Positions 40,345 through 49,359 are shown, numbered from the stretch's first letter. The stretch: DNA of 64,000 nt from a virus (IMGVR_UViG_3300008516_000190:18130-82129), one strand, 5' to 3'. Program-made: numbers and translations. The notes: generated from the sequence alone by a model not told the origin.

Positions 40345-40640
40345 AAGCAACATTAAAAAAGTGGGTATCCATAGGCACCACAAGCAACAGGCCAGCAGTT
40401 TACATGACGCCCATAAAGATGAAAGATGGTACGAGCTTGTATTTTTATTTAACATCTGGCACCGCGGTTGAGGCCGTCAGTCTTCACCTTGCTTTTGGCC
40501 TAAATAATAAGTATGTGACCGAACTGGATGAGCTAAGCAACGAGGGGAACGAACTGGTCAGAGCTTTCAAAAAAAAGGCTGCTTATCATAAACAGTGGGC
40601 GTTGAAAGATTTTATTAGTAATTATAATTTGTATATTTGA
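40341..40640 (+). CDS. Small protein between baseplate genes, 99 aa
   Basis: The GTG overlaps the preceding stop (GTGA). Beta-rich first half (K-D-G-T-S-L-Y-F-Y-L-T) and a helical second half ending K-D-F-I-S-N-Y-N-L-Y. It has the same overall plan and size as the YKWY family that follows, but not its N-terminal tag. Function unknown. Confidence 0.5.
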   Translation: MKATLKKWVSIGTTSNRPAVYMTPIKMKDGTSLYFYLTSGTAVEAVSLHLAFGLNNKYVTELDELSNEGNELVRAFKKKAAYHKQWALKDFISNYNLYI

Positions 40641-40650
40641 AGAGGCATAA

Positions 40651-40914
40651 ATGATTCCTACGGGCGAGTGGCTTCGATCTCCAAAAAGCAGATTAGAGAT
40701 GTACTGGTATCTTATATTGCCAGGTTGGCCGGCTTATAAATCCTTAGGTATATATTACTTTACAGAGGATGAGCGAGTGCGCGCCGGAAAATATGAACCT
40801 CCGACATACGTAAACGAACTCGAACCAGGTATGCCACGGAAATTTAAGCTTAGCGATTCTCGAGATAAGTTGCGCGCGATAAAAAAGGTATTCTCAATAC
40901 ACGGGTCACAATAA
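40651..40914 (+). CDS. Small protein between baseplate genes, 87 aa
   Basis: ATG at 40651 with AGAGG about 5 bases upstream. Begins M-I-P-T-G-E-W-L-R, then Y-W-Y-L-I-L-P-G-W-P. The stop directly abuts the next ATG. Same size class as its neighbours; may be a distant member of the family. Confidence 0.5.
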   Translation: MIPTGEWLRSPKSRLEMYWYLILPGWPAYKSLGIYYFTEDERVRAGKYEPPTYVNELEPGMPRKFKLSDSRDKLRAIKKVFSIHGSQ

Positions 40915-41217
40915 ATGGCTGATTACTATAAATGGTATAAGCAAGAGGTAAATAAGCATTACATTCTGGGCTTTAAAGGGCCAGGACCAGGCATAAGCTA
41001 CCGTTTTTGTGCTATGGTCATAAAACCCAATAACGAGGGGTACGTTAGTTTAGACTTCGCATCGGCTAAAGGTTGGGCCGATAGCGGCCCATGGCCCGCT
41101 ATTAGCTACCCTGCGAAAGAAACACAAGACAGGCTTTTTGAAGTGATGCGAAGACTCAAATTGAAACACAATTTGATAGAAGAGATGTTTGGATACTATG
41201 GAATGAAAAGTGGCTGA
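40915..41217 (+). CDS. YKWY-family small protein, type A (1)
   Basis: Begins M-A-D-Y-Y-K-W-Y, the tag of the array. Type A: middle with G-P-G-P-G and M-V-I-K-P, end with R-R-L-K-L-K-H-N-L-I. Closest to the gene at 41515; the two share nearly identical nucleotide blocks at the start and at the RRLKLKHNLI end. Function unknown. Confidence 0.65.
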   Translation: MADYYKWYKQEVNKHYILGFKGPGPGISYRFCAMVIKPNNEGYVSLDFASAKGWADSGPWPAISYPAKETQDRLFEVMRRLKLKHNLIEEMFGYYGMKSG

Positions 41218-41515
41218 TTACTATAAATGGTATAGAGAAGACAGGAGAGGAGGGTCAAAGCGAGACTTAAAGTCCTTCTTGTTTGGTATAAAAAGGCCAA
41301 AATCAAAAAACATGCGCGAGCCGTGGGTGTATCTCACTTTGGAAACATCGGAGGATGAATTATCAAGACTTTGGATTAATGACGAGTACGTGAGCCCGAG
41401 AGAGTTGATCGTCCGACGCGAATGCAAATCGGATAAAGAATATCTCGGCCGATATTTGAAAGGAAACAAGGGCAAATTTATAGTACAATATTTTAATATG
41501 TTTGGACCTGGATAA
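41210..41515 (+). CDS. YKWY-family small protein, type B (1)
   Basis: The GTG overlaps the previous gene by 8 bases. Same M-A-D-Y-Y-K-W-Y start, but type B: F-L-F-G-I-K-R-P-K, then W-V-Y-L-T-L-E-T-S-E-D and Y-L-K-G-N-K-G-K. Related to 41798 and 42100. Confidence 0.65.
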   Translation: MADYYKWYREDRRGGSKRDLKSFLFGIKRPKSKNMREPWVYLTLETSEDELSRLWINDEYVSPRELIVRRECKSDKEYLGRYLKGNKGKFIVQYFNMFGPG

Positions 41516-41805
41516 TGGCTGACTATTACAAGTGGTATAGGCAGGATAGAAACAACTTTTACCTTCTGGCCATCAACGTGCCAGTACCGGGTAAAGGCGG
41601 CCACGGTTATACCATGGTCATAACACCAAAGATTGATGATGGACACATTAGTCCGCAATTTTTAGGACCTCAATATTGGTCCCTGGTTAAAGAGCCTTCT
41701 AAAAAAACACAAGACGAGCTTTTCAAAACGATGCGAAGACTTAAATTGAAACACAATTTAATAGACGATATATTTAAGTATCACACCGAGATACGAAATG
41801 GCTGA
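41515..41805 (+). CDS. YKWY-family small protein, type A (2)
   Basis: The ATG overlaps the previous stop (TAATG). M-A-D-Y-Y-K-W-Y-R; V-P-V-P-G-K-G, M-V-I-T-P-K and R-R-L-K-L-K-H-N-L-I make it type A like 40915. Confidence 0.65.
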   Translation: MADYYKWYRQDRNNFYLLAINVPVPGKGGHGYTMVITPKIDDGHISPQFLGPQYWSLVKEPSKKTQDELFKTMRRLKLKHNLIDDIFKYHTEIRNG

Positions 41806-42100
41806 GTATTATAAATGGTATAAACGAGAGGAAGAAGTATTAAGTGGACACAAAAAGATTTTCATGTTCGCGATAAGAACGCCTAAACACGGCTACTCTG
41901 ACGATACGTGGGCGTATATCACTTTGCAGACGAGTGATGATGATTTTGGAAGGATTTGGATTCATTCGCTGCTCTCGAAACCGGAAAAGTTGCCCTTCGC
42001 GCGCGCAACAAAAAAAGATGAAGAGCATATTTGGCGACATCTGAAAGGCAACAAAAGAAATATTGTATTAGCATATTTCAATAAGTTTGGAACTGAATAA
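41798..42100 (+). CDS. YKWY-family small protein, type B (2)
   Basis: ATG 8 bases inside the previous gene. M-A-E-Y-Y-K-W-Y; F-M-F-A-I-R-T-P-K, then A-Y-I-T-L-Q-T-S-D-D and H-L-K-G-N-K-R-N: type B. The stop overlaps the next ATG. Confidence 0.65.
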   Translation: MAEYYKWYKREEEVLSGHKKIFMFAIRTPKHGYSDDTWAYITLQTSDDDFGRIWIHSLLSKPEKLPFARATKKDEEHIWRHLKGNKRNIVLAYFNKFGTE

Positions 42101-42396
42101 TGATTAAATACCACACGTGGTATCAAGAACATCGGTTATATAAAAACGAAAGAACTTTCTTATTTGCCATAAAAACACCCAAAAATTCGTTACTGATGCC
42201 GTGGGCGTATATCAATTTAGTAACAAGTGATGATAAATTAACAAAACTTTGGATTAATACCGGGCTTATAAAACCAGAAAATATGGTTGTCTGCGACGAG
42301 TCTTCGTCAGATAAAAAATACGTCGCGAGATATCTGAAGGGCAACAAAGGTAAAATTATAGAAAATTACTTTTGGCTGTTTGGACCGAGACAATGA
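42100..42396 (+). CDS. YKWY-family small protein, type B (3)
   Basis: M-I-K-Y-H-T-W-Y replaces the usual tag. F-L-F-A-I-K-T-P-K, A-Y-I-N-L-V-T-S-D-D and Y-L-K-G-N-K-G-K place it in type B. It ends F-G-P-R-Q where its relatives end F-G-P-G or F-G-T-E. Confidence 0.65.
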   Translation: MIKYHTWYQEHRLYKNERTFLFAIKTPKNSLLMPWAYINLVTSDDKLTKLWINTGLIKPENMVVCDESSSDKKYVARYLKGNKGKIIENYFWLFGPRQ

Positions 42397-42689
42397 CGGA
42401 ACTTGTAAAATGGTACGGTACGGCCAAAAGTCTACATTCGACAGATGAAAAAACACGCTGGTATCTGCTGCTTGGAATACATAAAAAAGGCGCAGGATAC
42501 TTGGTTGCAGAAGTTGGCGAATCCGGTGATCTATATGTCACCGATAATACTTTGGATTTAAAATATTTTCTTTCGTTGTTCCTTGAAAAGTGGGGGTACA
42601 AAGAATTAAGCAAAGAAGAAGCCAATAAATTAGGTCTATATCGTAGATATATAAAAACTGGAATATTAGTAGGAGCCCTGGAGCTATAA
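42393..42689 (+). CDS. YKWY-family small protein, type C (1)
   Basis: ATGA overlap with the previous stop. Begins M-T-E-L-V-K-W-Y; then W-Y-L-L-L-G-I-H-K-K-G-A-G-Y and helices at the end. Related to 42706 by the L-G-I-H-x-K block. Confidence 0.6.
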   Translation: MTELVKWYGTAKSLHSTDEKTRWYLLLGIHKKGAGYLVAEVGESGDLYVTDNTLDLKYFLSLFLEKWGYKELSKEEANKLGLYRRYIKTGILVGALEL

Positions 42690-42706
42690 TGAAAGGACCT
42701 GGATAA
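42689..42706 (+). other. Mini-frame and 16-base relic before the next YKWY gene
   Basis: ATG at 42689 overlaps the preceding stop and gives only M-K-G-P-G. The 16 bases GGACCTGGATAATGGC also occur at the end of the type B gene at about 41505-41520, so this is probably a leftover 3' end of an array member. Confidence 0.4.
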
Positions 42707-42978
42707 TGGCAGAGGTTGGAAAGTGGCATAACGCAAAAAGAGTAACACAAGATAGATCAGAAGTGTGTTACTACTTACCACTCGGCATACACATAAAGAA
42801 GTTTGGCCATATGATTGCCGAACTGAACGATTATGGCAAAATGAATGTAGGTGGTTATTCGTCCGATCCGAATGTCTGGGATGATTTAAAAACAGGTAAG
42901 AAACAAATAGAGGCAAAATCTTTGTATAGCAGAGATACAAAAACCGAAATAATAACACAAATGTTGGAGTTCGCATGA
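42706..42978 (+). CDS. YKWY-family small protein, type C (2)
   Basis: Begins M-A-E-V-G-K-W-H; Y-Y-L-P-L-G-I-H-I-K-K-F-G-H follows as in 42393. Its stop overlaps the ATG of the gp25-like gene, so the array is translated with the baseplate genes. Function unknown. Confidence 0.6.
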   Translation: MAEVGKWHNAKRVTQDRSEVCYYLPLGIHIKKFGHMIAELNDYGKMNVGGYSSDPNVWDDLKTGKKQIEAKSLYSRDTKTEIITQMLEFA

Positions 42979-43328
42979 GAGGACCCGGATTCTATAGTGA
43001 AGCTTTTTTCAAAATAAAAGCAAACGAGGCACTCATAAAAGAATCTATTACGCGCATCCTTATGACTACGCCCGGCGAACGCGTAGGCAGGCCTCAGTTT
43101 GGAAGCAACTTGAGAAAATTATTATTTGAATCTCAAGCCGATATATATATCAATGACGTTAAAAGAATGATTGAAAACGCGCTTAACAGGTATGAACCGC
43201 GCGTTAATTTACAGGATATAATTATTACCGCAGAAGGCAATAATTTATTTATTAAATTACAATTCAATGAAGTTGGTAATCCGTTGAATGAAAACTTTTT
43301 AGAGTACGAATTCGAATTAGAAGGTTAA
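42975..43328 (+). CDS. gp25-like baseplate wedge protein
   Basis: 117 aa with the GPW/gp25 pattern: E-S-I-T-R-I-L-M-T-T-P-G-E-R, R-P-Q-F-G-S-N-L-R-K-L-L-F-E, and a terminal strand block. The EPR-type motif of wedge gp25 is present as Y-E-P-R-V. It forms part of the sheath-initiating wedge of contractile tails. The start overlaps the last YKWY gene (ATGA). Confidence 0.92.
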   Translation: MRGPGFYSEAFFKIKANEALIKESITRILMTTPGERVGRPQFGSNLRKLLFESQADIYINDVKRMIENALNRYEPRVNLQDIIITAEGNNLFIKLQFNEVGNPLNENFLEYEFELEG

Positions 43329-43332
43329 TAAT

Positions 43333-45579
43333 ATGGCAACTGATGACCTTATTGCTCTACCCAGATTTTCTTATACGGCTCTGGACTTTGAAACAATAGT
43401 AACTGACATTAAACGTGTCGTTCGTGAAAATCCGGAATACAACGAAAACTGGGAAGACTTTTTAGAATCTAACGCAGGCAGAATGCTGATAGAGATATCC
43501 GCATACACTATGGATTTGCTGGCATTCCGAGTTGATTGGAAGGCTAACGAATCATACCTGGCAACCGCTACGCAAACGCAATCTGTTATTGAGCTATTGA
43601 AGCTTATTAATTACAGACTGACACTGCCAGGCGCGGCCTCTGTCATAACTGATGCTGTTCTATCAAACTGGGTGGAGCCGTTTGATTTACCGGTTCTCTT
43701 GGCGCTCACCGGTACAGACAGAAATGGAGATACTGCAAACTTCGAATTAATTCTAAAAGATTCCGATGGAGATTTTATATACTTCGGAGATGATGCTATT
43801 GTCACACTAAACACAGGCACCATTACCAGTCAGACTCTTAATTTCACAGGCGACGACGCTTTGACATTTTACGAGGGCAGTACTAAAACTCAAGAAGAAA
43901 CTATGACTGGCACAGATAACGAGCTTTTGGTTTTAGCCGAATCTCCCGTAGCGGATGGCAGTATTCAAATTTGGACGCTTAACGCTACAGGTGAGGAAGT
44001 AGAAAAGCTCCCCGAGGTTAACAGCTTCGTATCTGAGGAAGCCCAACTGAAAGAAGATGGTTCTCCATTGTTGGTGCCTCCTTATGTGGTGGATGTCGAC
44101 GCCAACAGTGCGACGACAATTAAATTCGCCAGCTCTGACATCGCCAATGTGTTTGCCGCAGGCGATACAATCAAAATATATTATAGAGTCGGCGGCGGAA
44201 CATCTGGTAATGTAGTCACAGGAGCCATAAAAGAAACCAAGTCTTATGTTGTTGGCGGCAATCCGGTAATGATTACATTCACCAATAACGAAGCTGGCGC
44301 CAACGGCACAAATGCTGAAACAGTCGATGAAGCGAGACGAAGAGCTCCATTATATGTGACCACAGCGGACAAGACTGTTACTCCGTTGGATTATAAACGA
44401 ATACTTATATCTCATTCAAATGTAATGTTGGCAGTTGTCTATGGTAAAGTGAACGAGCCTGCGGAAATAGCAGACGAATATGGATATACAATACCGACAT
44501 TCGAGAGTTGGATCTATATTGTTCCTTCTTATGTTAATTGGTCGTCCTTGGATCCAAGAACTGAATACAATACTCAATTACAGATAACTAAACCTTATGA
44601 AGTGAAAAGTGATGTGTTTACTTTTCCAGCAATGAGCCTTTTAACCGGTACGATATCATTCGACCCGTCTGGAGTGGAACCAACTAAAGTAACAGGAGCC
44701 GGCACACTGTTTAGCTCTGAGCTATCTGTTGATGACGTTATCTCCATTCCAGGAACTGGCACAGGTTCTGAGATATATCTAGGGGTAGTAGCGTCAATCG
44801 AAACTGGTGTAGATGATGTGCTGTACTTGAAAGAAGCACCAAGCTTCGCGGCCGTAAATCAAAACTATGGCATAAGTTCATACACGCTACAGCTTCCTAG
44901 TGAGTACATTCCGGTATATCAAAGATACCCCGCTATTGATGTGGCGGTTGGCCTGTCTCCTTACCTGCAGAATGTCGATTACATATTCGACTACGCACGA
45001 GGTCTCTTGACCAGATATGAACAAATGGGTGGTTATGGTATCCCGGCCGGACAAGCCTTAACAATAACCTGGTGGTGGTGGGATCAAGTAACAGACGCCG
45101 CCTCCGATATTACTACATTTGAAAATTATTTGGCAAACAAGAAGATGCTATGTATAGATAATGTATACTTAGATACACTATATACCGCTTTCGACGTCAA
45201 AGGCACAGTATACGTAGAAAAGAACTACAACCAAGAACTGGTTAAGGAACAAGTAAACGCTTTGATGTTTCTTAACTATAGCCTATTAAATCGAGACTAT
45301 GCTGAACCGATTGTGCTGCCAGAAATAATAGCGTTAGTTCAGTCAATCGCTGGTGTCAGATATTTACAGGTAGCTTACTTTGGAAAAGATTATGAAACCT
45401 ATAAAGCGGATCCAGTCACTCCACCAGCGACAGCGAAGAATTATGGATTAGACAATATAGAAACCAAATATAACGAGATAATGGTTGTTTCGAATAACGA
45501 ATTTGAAGGCGCATCTCTTCTGGTGGCATCTCAAATACATGGTGTAATGTTTGATTATGTGGAAGTAGGTGGTGAATAA
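43333..45579 (+). CDS. gp6/baseplate-J-like wedge protein
   Basis: 748 aa, directly after gp25. The N-terminus L-I-E-I-S-A-Y-T-M-D-L-L-A-F-R-V-D and the central A-R-R-R-A-P-L-Y-V-T-T-A-D-K-T-V-T segment match the gp6/Baseplate_J family. It dimerises to form the wedge ring. It is longer than P2 gpJ and near the size of T4 gp6. Confidence 0.88.
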   Translation: MATDDLIALPRFSYTALDFETIVTDIKRVVRENPEYNENWEDFLESNAGRMLIEISAYTMDLLAFRVDWKANESYLATATQTQSVIELLKLINYRLTLPGAASVITDAVLSNWVEPFDLPVLLALTGTDRNGDTANFELILKDSDGDFIYFGDDAIVTLNTGTITSQTLNFTGDDALTFYEGSTKTQEETMTGTDNELLVLAESPVADGSIQIWTLNATGEEVEKLPEVNSFVSEEAQLKEDGSPLLVPPYVVDVDANSATTIKFASSDIANVFAAGDTIKIYYRVGGGTSGNVVTGAIKETKSYVVGGNPVMITFTNNEAGANGTNAETVDEARRRAPLYVTTADKTVTPLDYKRILISHSNVMLAVVYGKVNEPAEIADEYGYTIPTFESWIYIVPSYVNWSSLDPRTEYNTQLQITKPYEVKSDVFTFPAMSLLTGTISFDPSGVEPTKVTGAGTLFSSELSVDDVISIPGTGTGSEIYLGVVASIETGVDDVLYLKEAPSFAAVNQNYGISSYTLQLPSEYIPVYQRYPAIDVAVGLSPYLQNVDYIFDYARGLLTRYEQMGGYGIPAGQALTITWWWWDQVTDAASDITTFENYLANKKMLCIDNVYLDTLYTAFDVKGTVYVEKNYNQELVKEQVNALMFLNYSLLNRDYAEPIVLPEIIALVQSIAGVRYLQVAYFGKDYETYKADPVTPPATAKNYGLDNIETKYNEIMVVSNNEFEGASLLVASQIHGVMFDYVEVGGE

Positions 45580-47099
45580 TGGCAGACAAAGCTCTGGCGT
45601 TGATAAATAGTGCAGCTATCCAATACCTGCTCGAGGACTTTACTAACATCACAGAACCCGATCTGCGAGCTGTCGCGTCGCTATTGGATACAGAAGATGC
45701 AGAGGGATATATTACCAACACAACTACTCAAAATCTGTATCTGGATGAAACATTGATGCAGCGCATGGCCGATAAAGCTAGCTATCCGCTATACAACCCA
45801 GATGGAACCGTGTATGTTTCAGGCGAGCGTGGTATTACAAGCCGATATTTATATACTTACATGTGTTATGTATATAAGTTCGGCGCCAACGATCCTTATT
45901 GGAACACCAACATATTCAATTTCTTGCCGAGATATGACAACGCCATTATAAGTGAAAAAGAGAAACTCAAACTTCTATTCGGCGCCGTCGGTATTGAATA
46001 CGACAAAATCGAAGCGGTCATTACGGACATAGAAAAATTGGGCAACATAGACACGGTGCCTGATGAATATTTGGCATATCTCGCTCAACTAGTTGGATAC
46101 GAAAAAGAGGACTTTCAGCTTGGCGATACATCATTCAGAGAGATTGTTAAAAACGCTCTGGAAATATATCACATAAAAGGAACTAATTATAGTTTCAAAT
46201 TTTTCTTCAAGTTTTTGGGTTTTGACTACGAGGTCATCGAGAATTATTTCGATAGGGATGTGGATAATCCTGGCAAAGCCTCAACCAAGGCAGAGAACTA
46301 CATAACAGAAACAGACCCAAGAGAAAGGTTCGAAACGGATCCAGCAACGGACGAGGTGATATCATCTCCTATACCAAATTCGTTGTTTACTGAAACAAAG
46401 AACCTTGAGATGTTTGATTTCTTGGCAGACCCGGCTGCAAGAGGAATAGATGTTGACGAGCTGCTTGGTGTAGTGCCTGGTTTCCCGGATCCTTATACAT
46501 ATTTTAAGACGAACTATATCCGTCACGAATTGACACAGTTCTATCAGGGCGACACAGATTTGATGCCGCAGGATCCTGACGTTGTTGATAAGATCATCAA
46601 CAAATATATGGATTTTCTATCTCCTAGTTATATTCAATCTGCAATCAATATCAACCTGTCGCCTTATACAGATGGTCCTGTACCGATTTATGAAGATTTT
46701 ACAATCGTATTGCTGAAGTTGATTTACGATATAGCAGGTATCAACTCCAGCGGAAGCGAATGGGAGCAGCTCAAGTCGGATTATGATACAAACGATACAG
46801 AATATGATACGCAGGTAATAAATATAACAGACGAGCAACTGTTGACGGATATTGTAGTTACAACCGAAGGATATCCATTAAGCGAAGACGAAGATGTAAT
46901 AGGTGATTATATACGGCACAACGGAGTACACGCTAGAGGAGTTGATCATCCATCTCATATCGCAGGATTGCAACACACTCTGACATTTAAAACAGCTATT
47001 GACAGTTTGCAAACTTATGTCGATAACGCAGGTTGGTCTTTTACATTAACGGGTGCGGAATTCTTGACGTGGTTAGACTCTAATCCGTATCCAACGTGA
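45579..47099 (+). CDS. Tail protein I-like baseplate protein
   Basis: 506 aa; the ATG overlaps the gp6-like stop. Residues 125-215 read L-P-R-Y-D-N-A-I, then L-A-Q-L-V-G-Y and A-L-E-I-Y-H-I-K-G-T, the core of P2 gpI-type tail proteins. The C-terminal half is extra and acidic. The J-I order is the usual one in contractile tails; gpI-type proteins link baseplate and fibres. Confidence 0.75.
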   Translation: MADKALALINSAAIQYLLEDFTNITEPDLRAVASLLDTEDAEGYITNTTTQNLYLDETLMQRMADKASYPLYNPDGTVYVSGERGITSRYLYTYMCYVYKFGANDPYWNTNIFNFLPRYDNAIISEKEKLKLLFGAVGIEYDKIEAVITDIEKLGNIDTVPDEYLAYLAQLVGYEKEDFQLGDTSFREIVKNALEIYHIKGTNYSFKFFFKFLGFDYEVIENYFDRDVDNPGKASTKAENYITETDPRERFETDPATDEVISSPIPNSLFTETKNLEMFDFLADPAARGIDVDELLGVVPGFPDPYTYFKTNYIRHELTQFYQGDTDLMPQDPDVVDKIINKYMDFLSPSYIQSAININLSPYTDGPVPIYEDFTIVLLKLIYDIAGINSSGSEWEQLKSDYDTNDTEYDTQVINITDEQLLTDIVVTTEGYPLSEDEDVIGDYIRHNGVHARGVDHPSHIAGLQHTLTFKTAIDSLQTYVDNAGWSFTLTGAEFLTWLDSNPYPT

Positions 47100-47108
47100 G
47101 GTATGTAA

Positions 47109-47339
47109 GTGACACTTAGAGTGATAGAAATGAGTTTTGAAGGGGTAGCTGAAGTTGAAGAGTATACTCCCGAAGGTCCTGTGCTCATAGATCCAGAAAC
47201 CGAAGCTGAATTTTATCCAGGCGAGTTGTTTACATATACAGAGTTTCTTGATGGCTTGGAAACCGGCTATCTTGAAGTTATTGAGGCCAACATAAAAGAC
47301 AAGCAGCAAATTATAAACGGATTATTCAAGAATGAGTGA
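47109..47339 (+). CDS. Small acidic protein, 76 aa
   Basis: GTG at 47109 after a short gap. Very acidic (E-V-E-E-Y-T-P-E-G, E-T-E-A-E-F-Y). It overlaps the next gene by 8 bases. Perhaps a small baseplate or chaperone protein; not recognised. Confidence 0.5.
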   Translation: MTLRVIEMSFEGVAEVEEYTPEGPVLIDPETEAEFYPGELFTYTEFLDGLETGYLEVIEANIKDKQQIINGLFKNE

Positions 47340-47655
47340 TGAATATAAGAGATTAAAGATTGCTGATTTTGAGGCCTTCAAGTGGTATCGTACAAAATGG
47401 GGTGAGCCAGGAAGATATATCGCGACGGTAGGGTTCGAATGGAAATCTTACCCGATCCTGTTATCAGTGAATCAATATGTAGCTGAAACCACGGAAGGTA
47501 AATATAAAATGAAAGCCAGTCTATCACACAGCTTATCGACTTGGCTTGAAGTGAAGGATATGTTGCCAGGTGAAAAAAAAGATATCGAGAAGGCTCTGAA
47601 AAATTCCAAAAGAGAAGTCACAAGTGACATTTTACGTTATATATTTTTACAATAG
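47332..47655 (+). CDS. Small protein, distant YKWY-like, 107 aa
   Basis: ATG at 47332. Contains F-K-W-Y-R-T near residue 16, then a beta stretch and helices, the same plan as the 40-43 kb array, but with a longer N-terminus. Function unknown. Confidence 0.5.
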   Translation: MSDEYKRLKIADFEAFKWYRTKWGEPGRYIATVGFEWKSYPILLSVNQYVAETTEGKYKMKASLSHSLSTWLEVKDMLPGEKKDIEKALKNSKREVTSDILRYIFLQ

Positions 47656-47664
47656 GAGTAAATA

Positions 47665-47772
47665 ATGGCACCTGATGATAGAGTTGAAATGCCGAAAGAT
47701 GATCTTAAAATAATAGTCAAAAAACCTAAACAAAAGAAAGATAAAAATAAGAAAGAAAACGGAGAGAAGTAA
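47665..47772 (+). CDS. Lysine-rich mini-protein, 35 aa
   Basis: AGGAG 7 bases before the ATG at 47665. 35 residues, acidic then very lysine-rich (K-K-P-K-Q-K-K-D-K-N-K-K). The stop overlaps the next ATG. The ribosome-binding site argues that it is real. Confidence 0.55.
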   Translation: MAPDDRVEMPKDDLKIIVKKPKQKKDKNKKENGEK

Positions 47773-48719
47773 TGATAAATTTTAAAAACAAGTGCGATGA
47801 GCTTATTTATAAAAGGTTCGGATTCGATCCTGAAAAAATTACCACACCGCACGGCTACTTGGACATTTATGTCCGAGAAAAAGGCAATGTTATTTACGAG
47901 GACCATGGGCCTAATCAAATCATGACGTGGTTGAAAATGCCATTGGCTTATTTGTTGGCTGGTTATGTGTTTTCCAGCTTCGGCGAGCATACGGGCTATC
48001 TGGATGACGAGGGCCAGATGGCGGCTATTGCTCCATTTACTCAACTACAAGATTATTATGTGAACTCCACAACCGGTATTGACAACCCGGGAGCAGGCAG
48101 CACAACCCAAACATTTGGTTGTCCTTGGCGATACCGAAGCGGTTACATAGACGCCACAGCAGACGGTCAAGCTAAACCATATGGTGTATATGATCGATTA
48201 TTGTACAATGATACCGACTCATGGACAGGCGGCGCGAACCCAGACCCAAGTCACACTATGACACCAGGCGATAATATTTATCCGCTCATGATTTCAAAAT
48301 ACCTGTTCGGCCAAGGCGGTATACCAGGTTCAACTATCGATGCCGATAGAACTGTGTTGGAGGATCCAACTGACACAAATGGTGATCCAGCTCCTTTTGT
48401 CATGATAGACAGAGAGCATGAGTATCATATCAGCGTCAGCGCGACTCAGGGTTCTGATGTCAATAACAGGGTAGTCTTTCAGGTAACGTTACCGGACTTG
48501 GCATATGGCGCTACGGGAACCGGCAGCGCTTATCCTTATGATGGTGTTACCATCAACGAAGTGGGACTATACTGCAGCGCTGGGTTGGTATTAGACCCGG
48601 ACACTCCAGGCGAGAACGCAGATATGGAGACTGGCATACTTTGTACAAAAAGATACTTCAATGGTATCACAAAAGAAAACTCGGTGAGCTTCACATTTGT
48701 ATGGAGCGTTTACTTCTAA
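47772..48719 (+). CDS. Virion protein, 315 aa
   Basis: The ATG overlaps the previous stop. Beta-rich, Gly/Asp/Thr-rich sequence with a C-terminal T-I-N-E-V-G-L-Y-C-S block and a final S-F-T-F-V-W-S-V-Y-F strand, typical of fibre-linked or baseplate proteins. Not recognised further. Confidence 0.6.
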   Translation: MINFKNKCDELIYKRFGFDPEKITTPHGYLDIYVREKGNVIYEDHGPNQIMTWLKMPLAYLLAGYVFSSFGEHTGYLDDEGQMAAIAPFTQLQDYYVNSTTGIDNPGAGSTTQTFGCPWRYRSGYIDATADGQAKPYGVYDRLLYNDTDSWTGGANPDPSHTMTPGDNIYPLMISKYLFGQGGIPGSTIDADRTVLEDPTDTNGDPAPFVMIDREHEYHISVSATQGSDVNNRVVFQVTLPDLAYGATGTGSAYPYDGVTINEVGLYCSAGLVLDPDTPGENADMETGILCTKRYFNGITKENSVSFTFVWSVYF

Positions 48720-49042
48720 TGAGAATTGACGAGAAGCTTAAAGGTAGAGAATTCAAGTATTCGGGAAGTCGCGAAGACTATACAATTCATGATCCGATTC
48801 CCAATGTACTGGTGCTGGATCCAAATTACAAGGGAGATAGCGTGCTGGGTTACAATTTAAATTACTACAAAGGCAACAAAAATGAAATAAGAGCTCTCGT
48901 TAACAGTACGGTCAAAACAGAGGTAAAGTTCTATCACAAAAAGAAAAAGCTCAAAAGGTATAAAACAATAAAAGAGCAGTTTCCGTTTCTTTCTAACTAT
49001 ATTAGACGATATAAAAAGACAGCAATAACCAAGGCTGACTAA
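48719..49042 (+). CDS. HDP-domain small protein, 107 aa
   Basis: I use the ATG 48719, which overlaps the preceding stop (TAATG). Carries Y-T-I-H-D-P-I-P-N-V-L-V-L and G-Y-N-L-N-Y-Y, shared with the protein at 26686, then a basic helical end. A stand-alone copy of that domain. Confidence 0.6.
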   Translation: MRIDEKLKGREFKYSGSREDYTIHDPIPNVLVLDPNYKGDSVLGYNLNYYKGNKNEIRALVNSTVKTEVKFYHKKKKLKRYKTIKEQFPFLSNYIRRYKKTAITKAD

Positions 49043-49359
49043 TGAAAATATTTGGTAGAGATTTCCCATTTTGGGCAGTAGAAGTTAAGCACCCGACGTA
49101 CAGTGGTCAAATCGAACGACGATTTTATAAAATCTCAGGAGTTCGGTCGCTACACACAAAAATGGGCATAAAACCATATTATGACACCGAGATTAATCTT
49201 AGATTATCTGGCTCGTGGGCTAACCTCACGGTCAAACGACACATCGGCATCAGTGGCAGAATAATAGGGAAATCTGCTTTATATAAAATGAGGGATCTCA
49301 ACACAGAAGACAAGCGATTAATAATCAGAGGATCGTTTAACCTGATGGCAAACCGATGA
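49042..49359 (+). CDS. Small protein before the fibre gene, 105 aa
   Basis: ATG overlapping the previous stop (TAATG). Begins M-K-I-F-G-R-D-F-P-F-W-A-V-E-V; beta-rich then basic. Same size class as the small proteins placed between other structural genes. Function unknown. Confidence 0.5.
   Translation: MKIFGRDFPFWAVEVKHPTYSGQIERRFYKISGVRSLHTKMGIKPYYDTEINLRLSGSWANLTVKRHIGISGRIIGKSALYKMRDLNTEDKRLIIRGSFNLMANR

Noticed and set aside
40915-42978. Assembly artefact as the cause of the repeated YKWY genes
   Set aside because: The copies differ at many positions and alternate between distinct types, so they are true diverged paralogues.
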